Source: Rhizobium sp. C1
GTDB taxonomy: Bacteria; Pseudomonadota; Alphaproteobacteria; Rhizobiales; Rhizobiaceae
Assembly (NCBI RefSeq): GCF_021026335.1
Contig: NZ_JAJNCY010000016.1
Location: 1 to 36,024 of the forward strand
Length of the DNA stretch: 36,024 nucleotides
Direction: 5' to 3'
Made by a program: the position numbers and the translations under genes
In this document: positions 15,669-24,249 of the stretch, in pieces
Position numbering within the stretch: position 1 is the stretch's first letter
Layout: every line of letters starts with the position of its first letter
The notes under the pieces: model-generated
Databases searched by the model: none
The model's input: the letters and a program-made list of their open reading frames with translations, nothing else
What the model was told of the DNA's origin: nothing

Positions 15669-16910
15669 CTATTCCGAATAGAGGTATTTCAGCGACTGGC
15701 CGAGGGTCTTGCCACGTTCCTTCAGCTCCATCCTTCCAATGGAGCGCAGGTGAACTTCGTCCGGACCATCAATCAGGCGCAAGGCGCGGCCCCAGGTGAA
15801 GATATCGCCAAGGGGGGTGTCTGGGCTCAGCCCCATGGCGCCGAAAGCCTGGATGGCGCGATCCGTGACTTCACACTGCATTTGCGGAATCAATGTCTTG
15901 ATCATGGAGATTTCCTTGCGTGCGCTCTGAGCACCACCCTGATCGATCATCCATGCGGTTTTCAGAACCAGCAGCCGGGCCTGTTCGATGGAAACGCGCG
16001 AGCGGGCGATCCATTCGAGGATGGTGTCACGTTCGGCCAGATGGCGGCCGAATGTCTTGCGCTCCCGCACGCGGTCGCACATGAGATCGAAGGCGACTTC
16101 CGTCTGGCCGATCGAGCGCATGCAATGATGGATGCGGCCGGGCCCCAGCCGAGCCTGTGCCATCATGAAGCCATCGCCTTCCGTGCCGAGCAGGTTTTCG
16201 ACTGGAACGCGCACATTCTCAAAGCGTATCTCGCAATGGCCTTCAGGCGAGAAGTGATTGAGGATATTGATGTTGCGAACGACGGTCATGCCGGGCGTGT
16301 CGCGCGGGACCAGAACCATGCTCTGCTGCCGGTGCGGCTCTGCCTCCGGGTCGGTCTTGCCCATCACGATCATGATCTTGCAATTCGGGTGGGCGGCGTT
16401 GGTGATGAACCACTTGCGGCCATTGATGACATATTCGTCGCCGTCACGCCGGATGCTGGTCTGGATATTGGTGGCATCGGAGGATGCGACATCTGGTTCC
16501 GTCATGCAGAAGGCGGAACGAATATCGCCGGCCAGAAGCGGCTTCAGCCAGGCCTCGTATTGCTCCGGCGTGGCAAACATGTGCAGGAGTTCCATATTGC
16601 CGGTGTCGGGCGCGTTACAATTGAACACTTCGGATGACCAGAAGACTCTCCCCATGATTTCCGCCAGCGGTGCATAGTCGAGATTGCTCAGGCCCTGGCC
16701 GGGCTCGTCGGGGCGCAGCGACGGCAGAAACAGGTTCCATAGCCCTTGTGATCTGGCAAGCGCTTTCAGGTCTTCCATGAACGAAACCGGATACTGGCCG
16801 GCCTTGACTTCCTTATGCCAGAGGCGATCGCGCGGGATGACGTGCTCTTCCATGAACTCCGTCAATTGCTGCCTCAGCGCATTGCAACGGTCCGAATAGG
16901 TAAATTCCAT
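15669..16910 (-). CDS. Acyl-CoA dehydrogenase, ACAD11-like
   Basis: A 413-aa acyl-CoA dehydrogenase-fold flavoprotein with strong resemblance to the C-terminal enzyme domain of ACAD10/11: FCMTEPDVASSDATNIQ, NGRKWFITNAAHP, GPGRIHHCMRSIG and the helix ARKEISMIKTL. The catalytic-base loop reads LIDGPDEVH, with Asp381 at the position of Glu in medium-chain enzymes. ACAD11-type enzymes and LvaC of levulinate catabolism act on 4-phosphorylated acyl-CoAs made by an APH-like kinase; such a kinase is encoded nearby at 27255. Start at 16910: GGAGGA lies 7 nt upstream, while the 80 in-frame codons before it are the shadow of the SDR gene. It is the last gene of the eight-gene leftward operon. Confidence 0.93.
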   Translation of the reverse strand: MEFTYSDRCNALRQQLTEFMEEHVIPRDRLWHKEVKAGQYPVSFMEDLKALARSQGLWNLFLPSLRPDEPGQGLSNLDYAPLAEIMGRVFWSSEVFNCNAPDTGNMELLHMFATPEQYEAWLKPLLAGDIRSAFCMTEPDVASSDATNIQTSIRRDGDEYVINGRKWFITNAAHPNCKIMIVMGKTDPEAEPHRQQSMVLVPRDTPGMTVVRNINILNHFSPEGHCEIRFENVRVPVENLLGTEGDGFMMAQARLGPGRIHHCMRSIGQTEVAFDLMCDRVRERKTFGRHLAERDTILEWIARSRVSIEQARLLVLKTAWMIDQGGAQSARKEISMIKTLIPQMQCEVTDRAIQAFGAMGLSPDTPLGDIFTWGRALRLIDGPDEVHLRSIGRMELKERGKTLGQSLKYLYSE

Positions 16911-16939
16911 CTCATATTCCTCCGCCCGGTCGCGGGCTC

Positions 16940-17734
16940 TTACATTGCGGTCAGACCGCCATCGATTCCCAGCGCCTGCCCGGTCATAAAGCTGTTGTCC
17001 GGATCGGCCGCAAACCGCACCGCTACGGACACTTCGGCCGGATCGGCCAGGCGGCGCATGGGTATGCCTTGCGCCAGCTGATCGACATCCGAGTGATCCT
17101 GCCCGGGCGCGATCTGACCGAGCATGGGGGTACGCGCGAATGACGGGCACACCGCGTTGATGCGGATACCCCTGCGGGCATATTCCAGAGCAGTCGAGCG
17201 CGTCAGCCCGACGACGGCATGTTTCGAGGCCGCGTAGACCGCGAGGTGAGACGCGCCGACAAGGCCGGCAACGGAGGCCATGTTGACGATCGCGGCGCGC
17301 TGCCCTGTTCTGACAAAGGCCTCGCTCATTGCCGACAATTCATGACGCATAGCATGAATGACGCCGAGCACATTGATCGCGATCACCCGTTCTGCCTCGT
17401 CCGCACCTGTTTCCGCCAGCCGCGCAAGCGTAGAAGCAATGCCGGCATTGTTGACGGCGATATCGAGCGTGCCGAAATTTTCAAGCGCCGCCGCGACCAT
17501 GGCCGCCGCCGTTGTTTCACGGGCGATGTCGCCCACGGAGATCACCGCCTCGGCGCCATGCCCGCGGAGTTCATCTGCCAATGCTTCCAGCAATGCGCCA
17601 TCCCGGTCGCAAAGCAGCAGCCGCGCACCCTCATCGGCAAAGTCGGCGGCCATCTGCCGTCCGAGCCCCCCGGCGGCGCCCGTGATCAGTACCGTTTTTC
17701 CGGCGAACCGGCCTGTTGACTTAGATGCCGGCAC
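16940..17734 (-). CDS. Short-chain dehydrogenase/reductase
   Basis: A 264-aa SDR: TGAAGGLG at 18-25, Asp at the end of beta-2 (LCDRD, D43) favouring NAD(H), NNAG at 95-98, and catalytic N121, S154, Y167, K171 (YAASK). GTG start with a perfect AGGAGG 6 nt upstream; it overlaps the end of the acyl-CoA ligase gene by 14 bp, so translation is coupled. The acyl-CoA dehydrogenase begins 29 bp downstream. In a levulinate-like scheme it would interconvert the 4-keto and 4-hydroxy acyl-CoA, the LvaD role, but LvaD-like specificity cannot be shown from sequence. Confidence 0.9.
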   Translation of the reverse strand: MPASKSTGRFAGKTVLITGAAGGLGRQMAADFADEGARLLLCDRDGALLEALADELRGHGAEAVISVGDIARETTAAAMVAAALENFGTLDIAVNNAGIASTLARLAETGADEAERVIAINVLGVIHAMRHELSAMSEAFVRTGQRAAIVNMASVAGLVGASHLAVYAASKHAVVGLTRSTALEYARRGIRINAVCPSFARTPMLGQIAPGQDHSDVDQLAQGIPMRRLADPAEVSVAVRFAADPDNSFMTGQALGIDGGLTAM

Positions 17735-19352
17735 GAGCAGCCTCCTGTCTGAGTTCGGTCTTCACCAGCTTTCCATTGACGTTGCGCGGCAGAGGCTCGG
17801 TGCGGATCGTGAAACGATCAGGCACCTTATAATCGGCCACCCGCGCGGCTAGAAACGCGCGCAGCATCGCCTCGTTAACCGTACTCATGCCTTCGCCGGC
17901 ATAGACGAAGGCATGAGCACGCTCGCCAAGAACCGCACAAGGATAGGGCACCAGCGCCGCCTCGCGGACACCTTCGTATTCCAGCAGAAGGTTCTCGATC
18001 TCGGCGCTGAAAATCTTGTAGCCGCCGCGATTGATGACATCCTTCTTGCGGTCGCGAATACGGATATTGCCCTCGGCATCGCGTGCGGCGATATCGCCGG
18101 ACTTCCAGTAGCCGTCGTGGAACGAAAGCGCATCGGCCTCCGGATTTTCCCAGTAGCCCGGGACGACCATGGGCCCCTTGATCAGAAGTTCGCCTTCCTC
18201 CCCTTCTGCTACATCGCGACCGGCATCGTCGACAATGCGCAGCTCGCCGCAGGGAACAACGCGGCCAACACTGTCTGTGACAGCCGAAAGCCCGAGCGGA
18301 ACCAGCGTTGCGGGAGAGGTTGTCTCGGTTGCGCCATAGGCATTGTGAAGGCTGAGATGCGGTAGGGTTTCAGCCAGCCGAAGCCTGATGGCCTCAGGCA
18401 TCGGGGCGCCGCCAAACGCTCCGATGCGCCAAGTCGGCAAGGCCACGTTTTTCAGCGCATCTCGATGGAGCAGAAGCGTGTACATGGCCGGTACCATGAT
18501 CGTGTATGTCAGGGCGTGTTGCGCGGCGAGTTCGACGAACCGGCCGGTGTCAAAATGTGGCATCATGACCAATGTGCCCGCACAGCCGAACATGACAAGG
18601 ATCTGAGCGGCAAGCCCTGTCACATGGGTACAGGGAACCGCGAGCACGGAGACCTCGCCATCCTTCAACTGGAAGACCATCCTGTAATGCAGAACGGTGT
18701 GAACCATGCCGAAATGGGTGATCTTCGCCCCTTTTGGCCTGCCGGTTGTGCCTGACGTGTACATCAGCACCGCGCAGGCATCTTCGTCGATTTTCGGCTG
18801 TTCGAACTGCGGGTGCAACGGCGCCGTCCCCAGAAGCTCGGCATAGGATGTACCTTGCTCCCCGGCGCTCACAACATCCGTAGCGACACCGATATAAAGT
18901 CGAAGCGAAGGCACCTCCGTTCGGTCTGGCTGTTCCGGCGCTGTTTCCGCATCGCACAAAACCGCACAGACGCCGGCATCGCGATAAAGCCCCACCAGTT
19001 CGGCGCGGCGGTGACGATGGCCGACCGGCATGGCGATAAAGCCGGCCTTGAAGGCGGCCAGAAGCCCCACAACGAATTCGATCCTGTTTCCGGTGTTGAG
19101 AGCGATGCGATCACCGGGGCACAGGCCGGCAGCGCCAAGAGCTGAGGCAAATTTCGTGGCCTCCGCATCCAGCGCAGCATAGGTCAGCGCCCTTTGCGCA
19201 TCGCGCACCGCCACGCGTTCGGGCGCAAGGCGAACGGCGGTATCGAAGATATCGCGCATGTCATGAGGACGCGGCGTCAGACACAGAACAGATCTATTTC
19301 CGAAATGGGTTTCACGATGCAAGCCGATCTCGTTGAGCGCAAAGCCCGCCAT
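17721..19352 (-). CDS. AMP-forming acyl-CoA ligase
   Basis: A 543-aa ANL-superfamily ligase. Visible: P-loop MYTSGTTGRPKG at about 197-208, the NAYGATETTSP motif, the hinge YWKSGDIAARDAEG, RDRKKDVINRGGYKIF, and the C-terminal catalytic lysine in PRNVNGKLVK. It should activate the imported acid to its CoA thioester (the LvaE role in the proposed pathway). GAGGAG sits 9 nt upstream of the ATG at 19352, so I keep this start over an internal ATG at 19259. It follows the ABC ATPase gene by 94 bp and overlaps the SDR by 14 bp, which ties the enzymes to the transporter in one operon. Confidence 0.92.
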   Translation of the reverse strand: MAGFALNEIGLHRETHFGNRSVLCLTPRPHDMRDIFDTAVRLAPERVAVRDAQRALTYAALDAEATKFASALGAAGLCPGDRIALNTGNRIEFVVGLLAAFKAGFIAMPVGHRHRRAELVGLYRDAGVCAVLCDAETAPEQPDRTEVPSLRLYIGVATDVVSAGEQGTSYAELLGTAPLHPQFEQPKIDEDACAVLMYTSGTTGRPKGAKITHFGMVHTVLHYRMVFQLKDGEVSVLAVPCTHVTGLAAQILVMFGCAGTLVMMPHFDTGRFVELAAQHALTYTIMVPAMYTLLLHRDALKNVALPTWRIGAFGGAPMPEAIRLRLAETLPHLSLHNAYGATETTSPATLVPLGLSAVTDSVGRVVPCGELRIVDDAGRDVAEGEEGELLIKGPMVVPGYWENPEADALSFHDGYWKSGDIAARDAEGNIRIRDRKKDVINRGGYKIFSAEIENLLLEYEGVREAALVPYPCAVLGERAHAFVYAGEGMSTVNEAMLRAFLAARVADYKVPDRFTIRTEPLPRNVNGKLVKTELRQEAARAGI

Positions 19353-19446
19353 GATGATGTGCTCCTCAAATTTTCGTCACGCGCACGACAAGACATCCGT
19401 CTCTAGTAACGACAGGTCTGCGACGGCTCGGCGCGGCGCCGACGCG

Positions 19447-20955
19447 TCAGTGAACGGCGGCAAAGATGATCTTTTCCTCACTGGCATCTCGCGCTTCGAA
19501 TTCCTCGACAATCTGCCCCTGGCGTGCCACGAGGATTCGGTCGGAAAGCGTCAGGATTTCAGGCAGGTAGGACGAAACAACGACGACAGCGATTCCCTCG
19601 TCCGCGAGTTGCTGAATGAACTCATGGATCTCGCGGATGGCGCCGACATCGACGCCGCGCGTGGGTTCGTCAAAGATTACCAGCTTCGGCGTTTTGGTCA
19701 GCGCCTTGGCAATCACAACCTTCTGCTGATTGCCGCCGGAGAGTTCGATCACCTTGGCATCGCTGCTGATCGCGCGGATATTCAAACGCTTGATCCAGTG
19801 GTCCGCCAGGTCTCGGGCGCTGCGATAATCGATGACATTCCACATGCTGCGATTGGCCACCGTGTCGCCGACCTGAATGTTCTGGCCGATCGTCATCGTA
19901 TCGAAGAAGCCTTCGCTTTTGCGATCCTCGGTCACGTAAACGATTCCGTCTTCGACGGCCGGACCCGGCACGCGATAGCGTATCGGACGGCCTTCCAGCA
20001 TGACATTGCCGCCATGAAAGAGGTCGCGCTTGTAGATGCCTGCAACCACTTTCATCATTTCGGTGCGGCCCGAACCGATCAGGCCGAACACGCCGGTGAC
20101 CTGTCCCGAAAAGACCGAAAAAGACGCGTTGCGCACGGCAACACCCATGGAGATGTTTTCGACGCTGAGTGTGCGATCGCCGGGCGGGCGCTGCTTGATC
20201 TCGCGACTTGCAAGGTCCGCATAGGCGGAGTCCGAGAGGTCGCGGCCGATCATCGCCTTGACGATGCGGCCTCGATCGAATTCGGCGCAGGGTCCGCTGT
20301 CCACGATCCGCCCGTCCCGCAGCACGGTAATCGAATCGGAAATGCTGAGCGCCTCTTCAAGCGCATGCGAAATGAAGATGATCGCGACCCCACTTTTCTT
20401 CAGCCGTCTTACAAGGCTGAAGAAATGGTGCTTTTCCTCGGGCGTCAGGGTTGCTGTCGGTTCGTCGAAGATGATCACCCGTGCCTTGTGATGCACGGCG
20501 CGCGCAATCTCCACCATCTGGCGCTGGGCCGCGCCCAGTTCCGACACATAGAGCGTCGGATTGACATGGAAGTTCAGCGACTGGAGGAATTGCTGCGCGG
20601 CAATATTGAGTTTGCGCAGACCGTTGAACAGCTTCTCGTCGCCCAGATAGATATTCTGAGCGACCGACATGGTCGGGACAAGGCTGTTTTCCTGATACAC
20701 CATTGCAATGCCCTTCGAGAGCGCATCGGCTGGCGATCGAAAGGCGATTTCCTCACCGTCTAGAAGCAGCTTGCCGGCGGTGAGCTGATGCACGCCCGCC
20801 ATGATCTTCGTCATCGTGGACTTGCCCGCTCCGTTCTCGCCAAGCAGCGAATGGACTTCGGCGGGCATGAGACGAAAATTGATGTCTTCATTCGCAACCG
20901 CGCCATGGAATTCCTTGCGGCCGTCGCGAATTTCAATGATCGGTGTCTCGCTCAT
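19447..20955 (-). CDS. Sugar-type ABC transporter double ATPase (RbsA/MglA family)
   Basis: A 502-aa protein with two fused ATPase domains, as in RbsA, MglA and XylG. Domain 1: Walker A GENGAGKS at 39-46, atypical signature LGAAQRQMVEIARA, Walker B VIIFDEPTA. Domain 2: degenerate Walker A GLIGSGRTE, signature LSGGNQQKVVIAKAL, Walker B LVIFDEPTRGVD. One complete and one degenerate site is normal for the family. ATG at 20955 with GGAGG 6 nt upstream, 1 nt after the stop of the free propeller gene; a 40-codon extension is rejected. It energises the permeases encoded at 22048 and 25318. Confidence 0.94.
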   Translation of the reverse strand: MSETPIIEIRDGRKEFHGAVANEDINFRLMPAEVHSLLGENGAGKSTMTKIMAGVHQLTAGKLLLDGEEIAFRSPADALSKGIAMVYQENSLVPTMSVAQNIYLGDEKLFNGLRKLNIAAQQFLQSLNFHVNPTLYVSELGAAQRQMVEIARAVHHKARVIIFDEPTATLTPEEKHHFFSLVRRLKKSGVAIIFISHALEEALSISDSITVLRDGRIVDSGPCAEFDRGRIVKAMIGRDLSDSAYADLASREIKQRPPGDRTLSVENISMGVAVRNASFSVFSGQVTGVFGLIGSGRTEMMKVVAGIYKRDLFHGGNVMLEGRPIRYRVPGPAVEDGIVYVTEDRKSEGFFDTMTIGQNIQVGDTVANRSMWNVIDYRSARDLADHWIKRLNIRAISSDAKVIELSGGNQQKVVIAKALTKTPKLVIFDEPTRGVDVGAIREIHEFIQQLADEGIAVVVVSSYLPEILTLSDRILVARQGQIVEEFEARDASEEKIIFAAVH

Positions 20956-20956
20956 G

Positions 20957-22051
20957 TCAAACCTCCGACTCTGCCACCGCAAGGACGAGGCCATCGCCCT
21001 TCGCGCCGATCCACAGATGCTGCAAGCCGTCAACATGCGCCGTTGCCAGACTGGTGATGCCATGAACCCGGCCATTGGCGCGGCTGTGCAGGCTCGACAA
21101 GGGCCGCAGATCGTTTCCGAGACGAATGACCAAACCGTAGGAAAAGGTGGGTGCCCAAGGTTTCAGAATGCCCATCTGCTTGACGCCGCCGCCCTGAAGC
21201 GGCTCGCGGAAGTCGCGTGCCGAGCGCAGCATCGGCGCCACCCAGAATTCTTCTGGCACCGAGGCCATCATTCGCTGGCGATATTCGATTTCCGATAGCG
21301 TGAATTCGACAAGCTGATTGCGCGGTGCAAACACGCTGAGCCAGTAGCCTCCGCCGTGCGCCCGCACGATCCGGGAGGGATAGCCGGGTAGCCGTTCTAA
21401 CGGTGTGGGTGCGGGCGCCGCGCCCGGCCTCAGCGGATCGATGAGCACGAGACGATGCCGCCAACTTTCCGACACGACCAGCTGGCCAGACGGCGCCTGG
21501 GCCAGCCCGTAAGGCCAGGCGAGCCCGCGCGCCAAAGTAACGGGCGCGGATGAATCGCCGGCCCAGAGCAGCACACTGCCGGTCGCGCCATGGTCCATGA
21601 GGTCGCGGCGCCAGCGGTCGGGCGCATTCTCTGCGGACCCGCTGGCAATTGCCAGCCGGCCGTCATTAAGAAAAAGCAATGCGGTGGGGCAGGCAATATC
21701 GAGCGTCGCGAGGCGATCGCCACCGGCTGCTGCGGTCAGCAAAACCCGCCCCTCGTCAAGTCCGATGGCGACGCGTCCGTCCTCGGCGACAGCGAGTGCT
21801 GAAATCGGACTGCTGAACTCGGCTACCGTTTCAAGATCGACCCCGACGATGCGGAGAAGTTTCGGACCGCTACTGGCCAGAAGGCCCGTCCCGTAGGCGG
21901 TCAGATTGTCAATGGCTTCAATCCGGTGCCGTACCTCACAGGCATCCAGCGTCTCGTTCGCCTTCAACGGTCCATCCATGACGGGAACGAAAATGCTGGC
22001 CTCGCCCCGTCCGAAGAAGTGATCGATATGACGTCTGATCGCGGCAATCAT
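20957..22051 (-). CDS. Stand-alone beta-propeller, strictosidine-synthase/SMP-30-like
   Basis: A 364-aa protein homologous to the propeller half of the upstream fusion gene: both contain an LPGYP...GGYWL block (LPGYPSRIVRAHGGGYWL at 221-238) and a matching WPYGLAQAPSGQLVVSES block. The metal-binding residues of SMP-30/strictosidine-synthase-like propellers appear lost here: the Asn of the PNG motif is Tyr181 (WPYG), and the Asp of the YPDNI motif is Ser226. It is therefore probably not a conventional metal-dependent lactonase; a ligand-binding or accessory role is possible. No signal peptide. The ATG at 22051 overlaps the fusion gene's TGA (ATGA), and the ABC ATPase follows 1 nt later, so it is made together with the transporter. 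Confidence 0.85.
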   Translation of the reverse strand: MIAAIRRHIDHFFGRGEASIFVPVMDGPLKANETLDACEVRHRIEAIDNLTAYGTGLLASSGPKLLRIVGVDLETVAEFSSPISALAVAEDGRVAIGLDEGRVLLTAAAGGDRLATLDIACPTALLFLNDGRLAIASGSAENAPDRWRRDLMDHGATGSVLLWAGDSSAPVTLARGLAWPYGLAQAPSGQLVVSESWRHRLVLIDPLRPGAAPAPTPLERLPGYPSRIVRAHGGGYWLSVFAPRNQLVEFTLSEIEYRQRMMASVPEEFWVAPMLRSARDFREPLQGGGVKQMGILKPWAPTFSYGLVIRLGNDLRPLSSLHSRANGRVHGITSLATAHVDGLQHLWIGAKGDGLVLAVAESEV

Positions 22052-24165
22052 GTCTTGTCCCCCCAATAGGATTGGGTGCCCTGCCAGGACGCATCGGCGT
22101 CCGGCAATTTGTATTTCCCGATGCGGTTGTTGGAGATGCCGCCCAGATAAAGGTGGCCCTTGTGCTCGCGCATGGACGTCACCATCGGATGATTGACGCC
22201 GCCGAGATCCCAAAGCGAGGTGACGACCTCGCCCGCCTCGGTGAATTTGAGAACGCACCCGGTGTTGATGTTCGGAAACAGCCAGTTCGATCCCGAAACC
22301 CGGCGCGACATGCGTTTGCGGAAGTCCGGCATTTTCAGCGCGAGATCGAGCGCGGGGCCGCGCATGCCGACCAGCGCCAGCCAGTAGCCGCCATCGGAGG
22401 CGCGGTTGATATTGTCGGGATAACCGGGAAGATTGTCGATCACCACCTCGACCTTGCCGGCTTTCGGACCGTCAAACCAGTAGCGCGAGATGCGGCAGGC
22501 CCAGGTTTCGGCAAAGAGGAATGACTTGCCATCGCGGCTCATGCAGATGCCATTCGGGAAGACGAGCCCTGTCAGAACGGTCCGTGTTCGCCCCGTCGCC
22601 GGATCGTAACAGACGATGCGCCCGTTGCCGCGGCTTTCGAGCGCGTCGACCGGCCAATTGTGCAGATCGTAACGTTTGGTCGCCTCAGAGAAGAAGATCC
22701 GTCCGTCAGGCGCGATGTCGAGGTCGTCGGCAAGGCTAAGGCGCGAATCGTCGATGATCGAGGTCAGCGAGCGGTTGGTCTCGTCCGTCACCTTTCTGAC
22801 ATCGCCGGCAGGCGAGACAGCATAGACGCCCATGCCGCCGACACAGGTCACGAGATTGCCCTGTCTATCGAAGGCCAGACCGAGCGGATGGCCACCGATA
22901 TGGGCGAAAATCTCATGTCGTTTGTAATCTGGGGCGAAGAAGCGGACGATGTCGCCATGGCGGGTGCCGGTGTAGAGGTTGTCCTCGGCGTCCAGGATCA
23001 CGTCTTCCGGCCCCTCGACATCGCCGAGGCCGATCAGTTCAACCTCGCGCAGCCTGTTGTTCTGGGCATAGGGCGAGGCGCTATCCGCCGCAGTTTCGGG
23101 TGCTGCCGGCAATGCCGAATAAGCCGGAGAGACATAGACCTTGTTGAGAAGTTTGGTACGGTTCTTGGTCCAGCGCACCTCGACAATGACCGAGAGCAAG
23201 AGCGTCAGGCCGAAGACCAGCGCAGTCGCTCCGCCCTGAATCCCGAACTGGATCAGGCCGTTCGACAGGAAAAGCACGATCAGGCCGCCGAGCAGCGCCT
23301 TGGCCGCCGAGCCACGGCCGCCGCCAAGGCTCGTGCCACCGAGAATGGCTGCCGTCAGCGCCACCATTTCCATGCCCATACCGGTTTCCGCGCCGGTGCT
23401 GGCAAGCCGTGCAGCGTACATATAGGCAGCTATGGAGCACAAAAGGCCGCTGACGACATAGGTGAAGAAGACCGTGCGCCGGACATTGATGCCGGCATTA
23501 TAGGCGGAACGCCGCGCACCACCGACCGAGACCAGATGCCAGCCCGCCCGCATGCGACTGATCACAATATGCGTGAACACGAAGATCAGGGCGGTGGCGA
23601 TGATCGTATAGGGAAACCCGAAAAACGCCCCTTCGCCAATGGCTGCCCAAACGTCCGAGTCCGGAAAGACGGAGGAAATCGCCAGCGCATATTTGAGCAG
23701 CAGAATATCGACGATGGCTCGGAAGATGATCAGCGAGACGAGCGTCGTCAGGAAGGCGCGCATCCTCAAAAAGCCGATCAGCACACCATTGAACGCCCCG
23801 CAGAGAATGCCCGTCAGCCCGGTCAGCACGAAGGCCAGAGCCGGATTGAGCCCCAGAGCGTGGACGCAGTACAGAGCGACGAAATTGCACACGGCGAAAA
23901 TGGACCCGACCGACAGATCGATGCCGCCGCCGAGCATGACAACCGCCAGCGCAAGTGTGACAAGGCCAAGTTCCGCAAACTGGCGGCTATATTCGCTCAG
24001 CGCATAGGGCGAAAAGAAGCCCGGCAGGCTCACGTAAAGTCCGATCAGAAGCAAAATCAAGACCGAGAACGGAATTGCATTGTCGATCCAGCGCTTTGAG
24101 AGAATTTCGCCAAGGACGTGATCGGGCACGACCCGATAGCGCCACTTTCTGTAGGTTTCCAGCAT
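22048..24165 (-). CDS. ABC permease fused to a strictosidine-synthase/SMP-30-like propeller
   Basis: About 705 aa, nearly twice the length of an ordinary RbsC-type permease. Residues about 30-335 are a BPD_transp_2 permease with about eight to ten membrane segments and the family blocks VMLGGGIDLSVGS (77-89) and ILGGTSLGGGRGS (274-286). A short linker (about 340-380) leads to a six-bladed propeller (about 380-690) with GPED (E387), LADDLDIAPDG, FPNGI (N538) and GYPDNI (D584): the Glu/Asn/Asp metal set of SMP-30-like lactonases. RbsC-type permeases end in the cytoplasm, so the propeller should meet the substrate as it enters. ATG at 24165 chosen; a GTG at 24228 is possible. No frameshift is needed, so the fusion is real unless the sequence is wrong. 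Confidence 0.92.
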   Translation of the reverse strand: MLETYRKWRYRVVPDHVLGEILSKRWIDNAIPFSVLILLLIGLYVSLPGFFSPYALSEYSRQFAELGLVTLALAVVMLGGGIDLSVGSIFAVCNFVALYCVHALGLNPALAFVLTGLTGILCGAFNGVLIGFLRMRAFLTTLVSLIIFRAIVDILLLKYALAISSVFPDSDVWAAIGEGAFFGFPYTIIATALIFVFTHIVISRMRAGWHLVSVGGARRSAYNAGINVRRTVFFTYVVSGLLCSIAAYMYAARLASTGAETGMGMEMVALTAAILGGTSLGGGRGSAAKALLGGLIVLFLSNGLIQFGIQGGATALVFGLTLLLSVIVEVRWTKNRTKLLNKVYVSPAYSALPAAPETAADSASPYAQNNRLREVELIGLGDVEGPEDVILDAEDNLYTGTRHGDIVRFFAPDYKRHEIFAHIGGHPLGLAFDRQGNLVTCVGGMGVYAVSPAGDVRKVTDETNRSLTSIIDDSRLSLADDLDIAPDGRIFFSEATKRYDLHNWPVDALESRGNGRIVCYDPATGRTRTVLTGLVFPNGICMSRDGKSFLFAETWACRISRYWFDGPKAGKVEVVIDNLPGYPDNINRASDGGYWLALVGMRGPALDLALKMPDFRKRMSRRVSGSNWLFPNINTGCVLKFTEAGEVVTSLWDLGGVNHPMVTSMREHKGHLYLGGISNNRIGKYKLPDADASWQGTQSYWGDKT

Positions 24166-24249
24166 CGCCACGACTTCAACTCGAATGTTTTTGAGGGGTG
24201 TGTGGGCGGCGGCCGTCCTGGCAGCCACCGCCCTTGCCTTGGGAGCAAC

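Noticed and set aside
16911-17150. N-terminal 80-codon extension of the ACAD11-like gene
   Set aside because: It overlaps the conserved C-terminal part of the SDR gene, and a good ribosome site supports the start at 16910.
19333-20763. 476-codon plus-strand frame opposite the ABC ATPase
   Set aside because: The opposite strand has both Walker motifs and signatures of an RbsA-type ATPase; this frame has none.
22660-24099. 479-codon plus-strand frame opposite the permease fusion
   Set aside because: A shadow of the membrane-segment codons; the product is implausibly charged and lacks a start signal.
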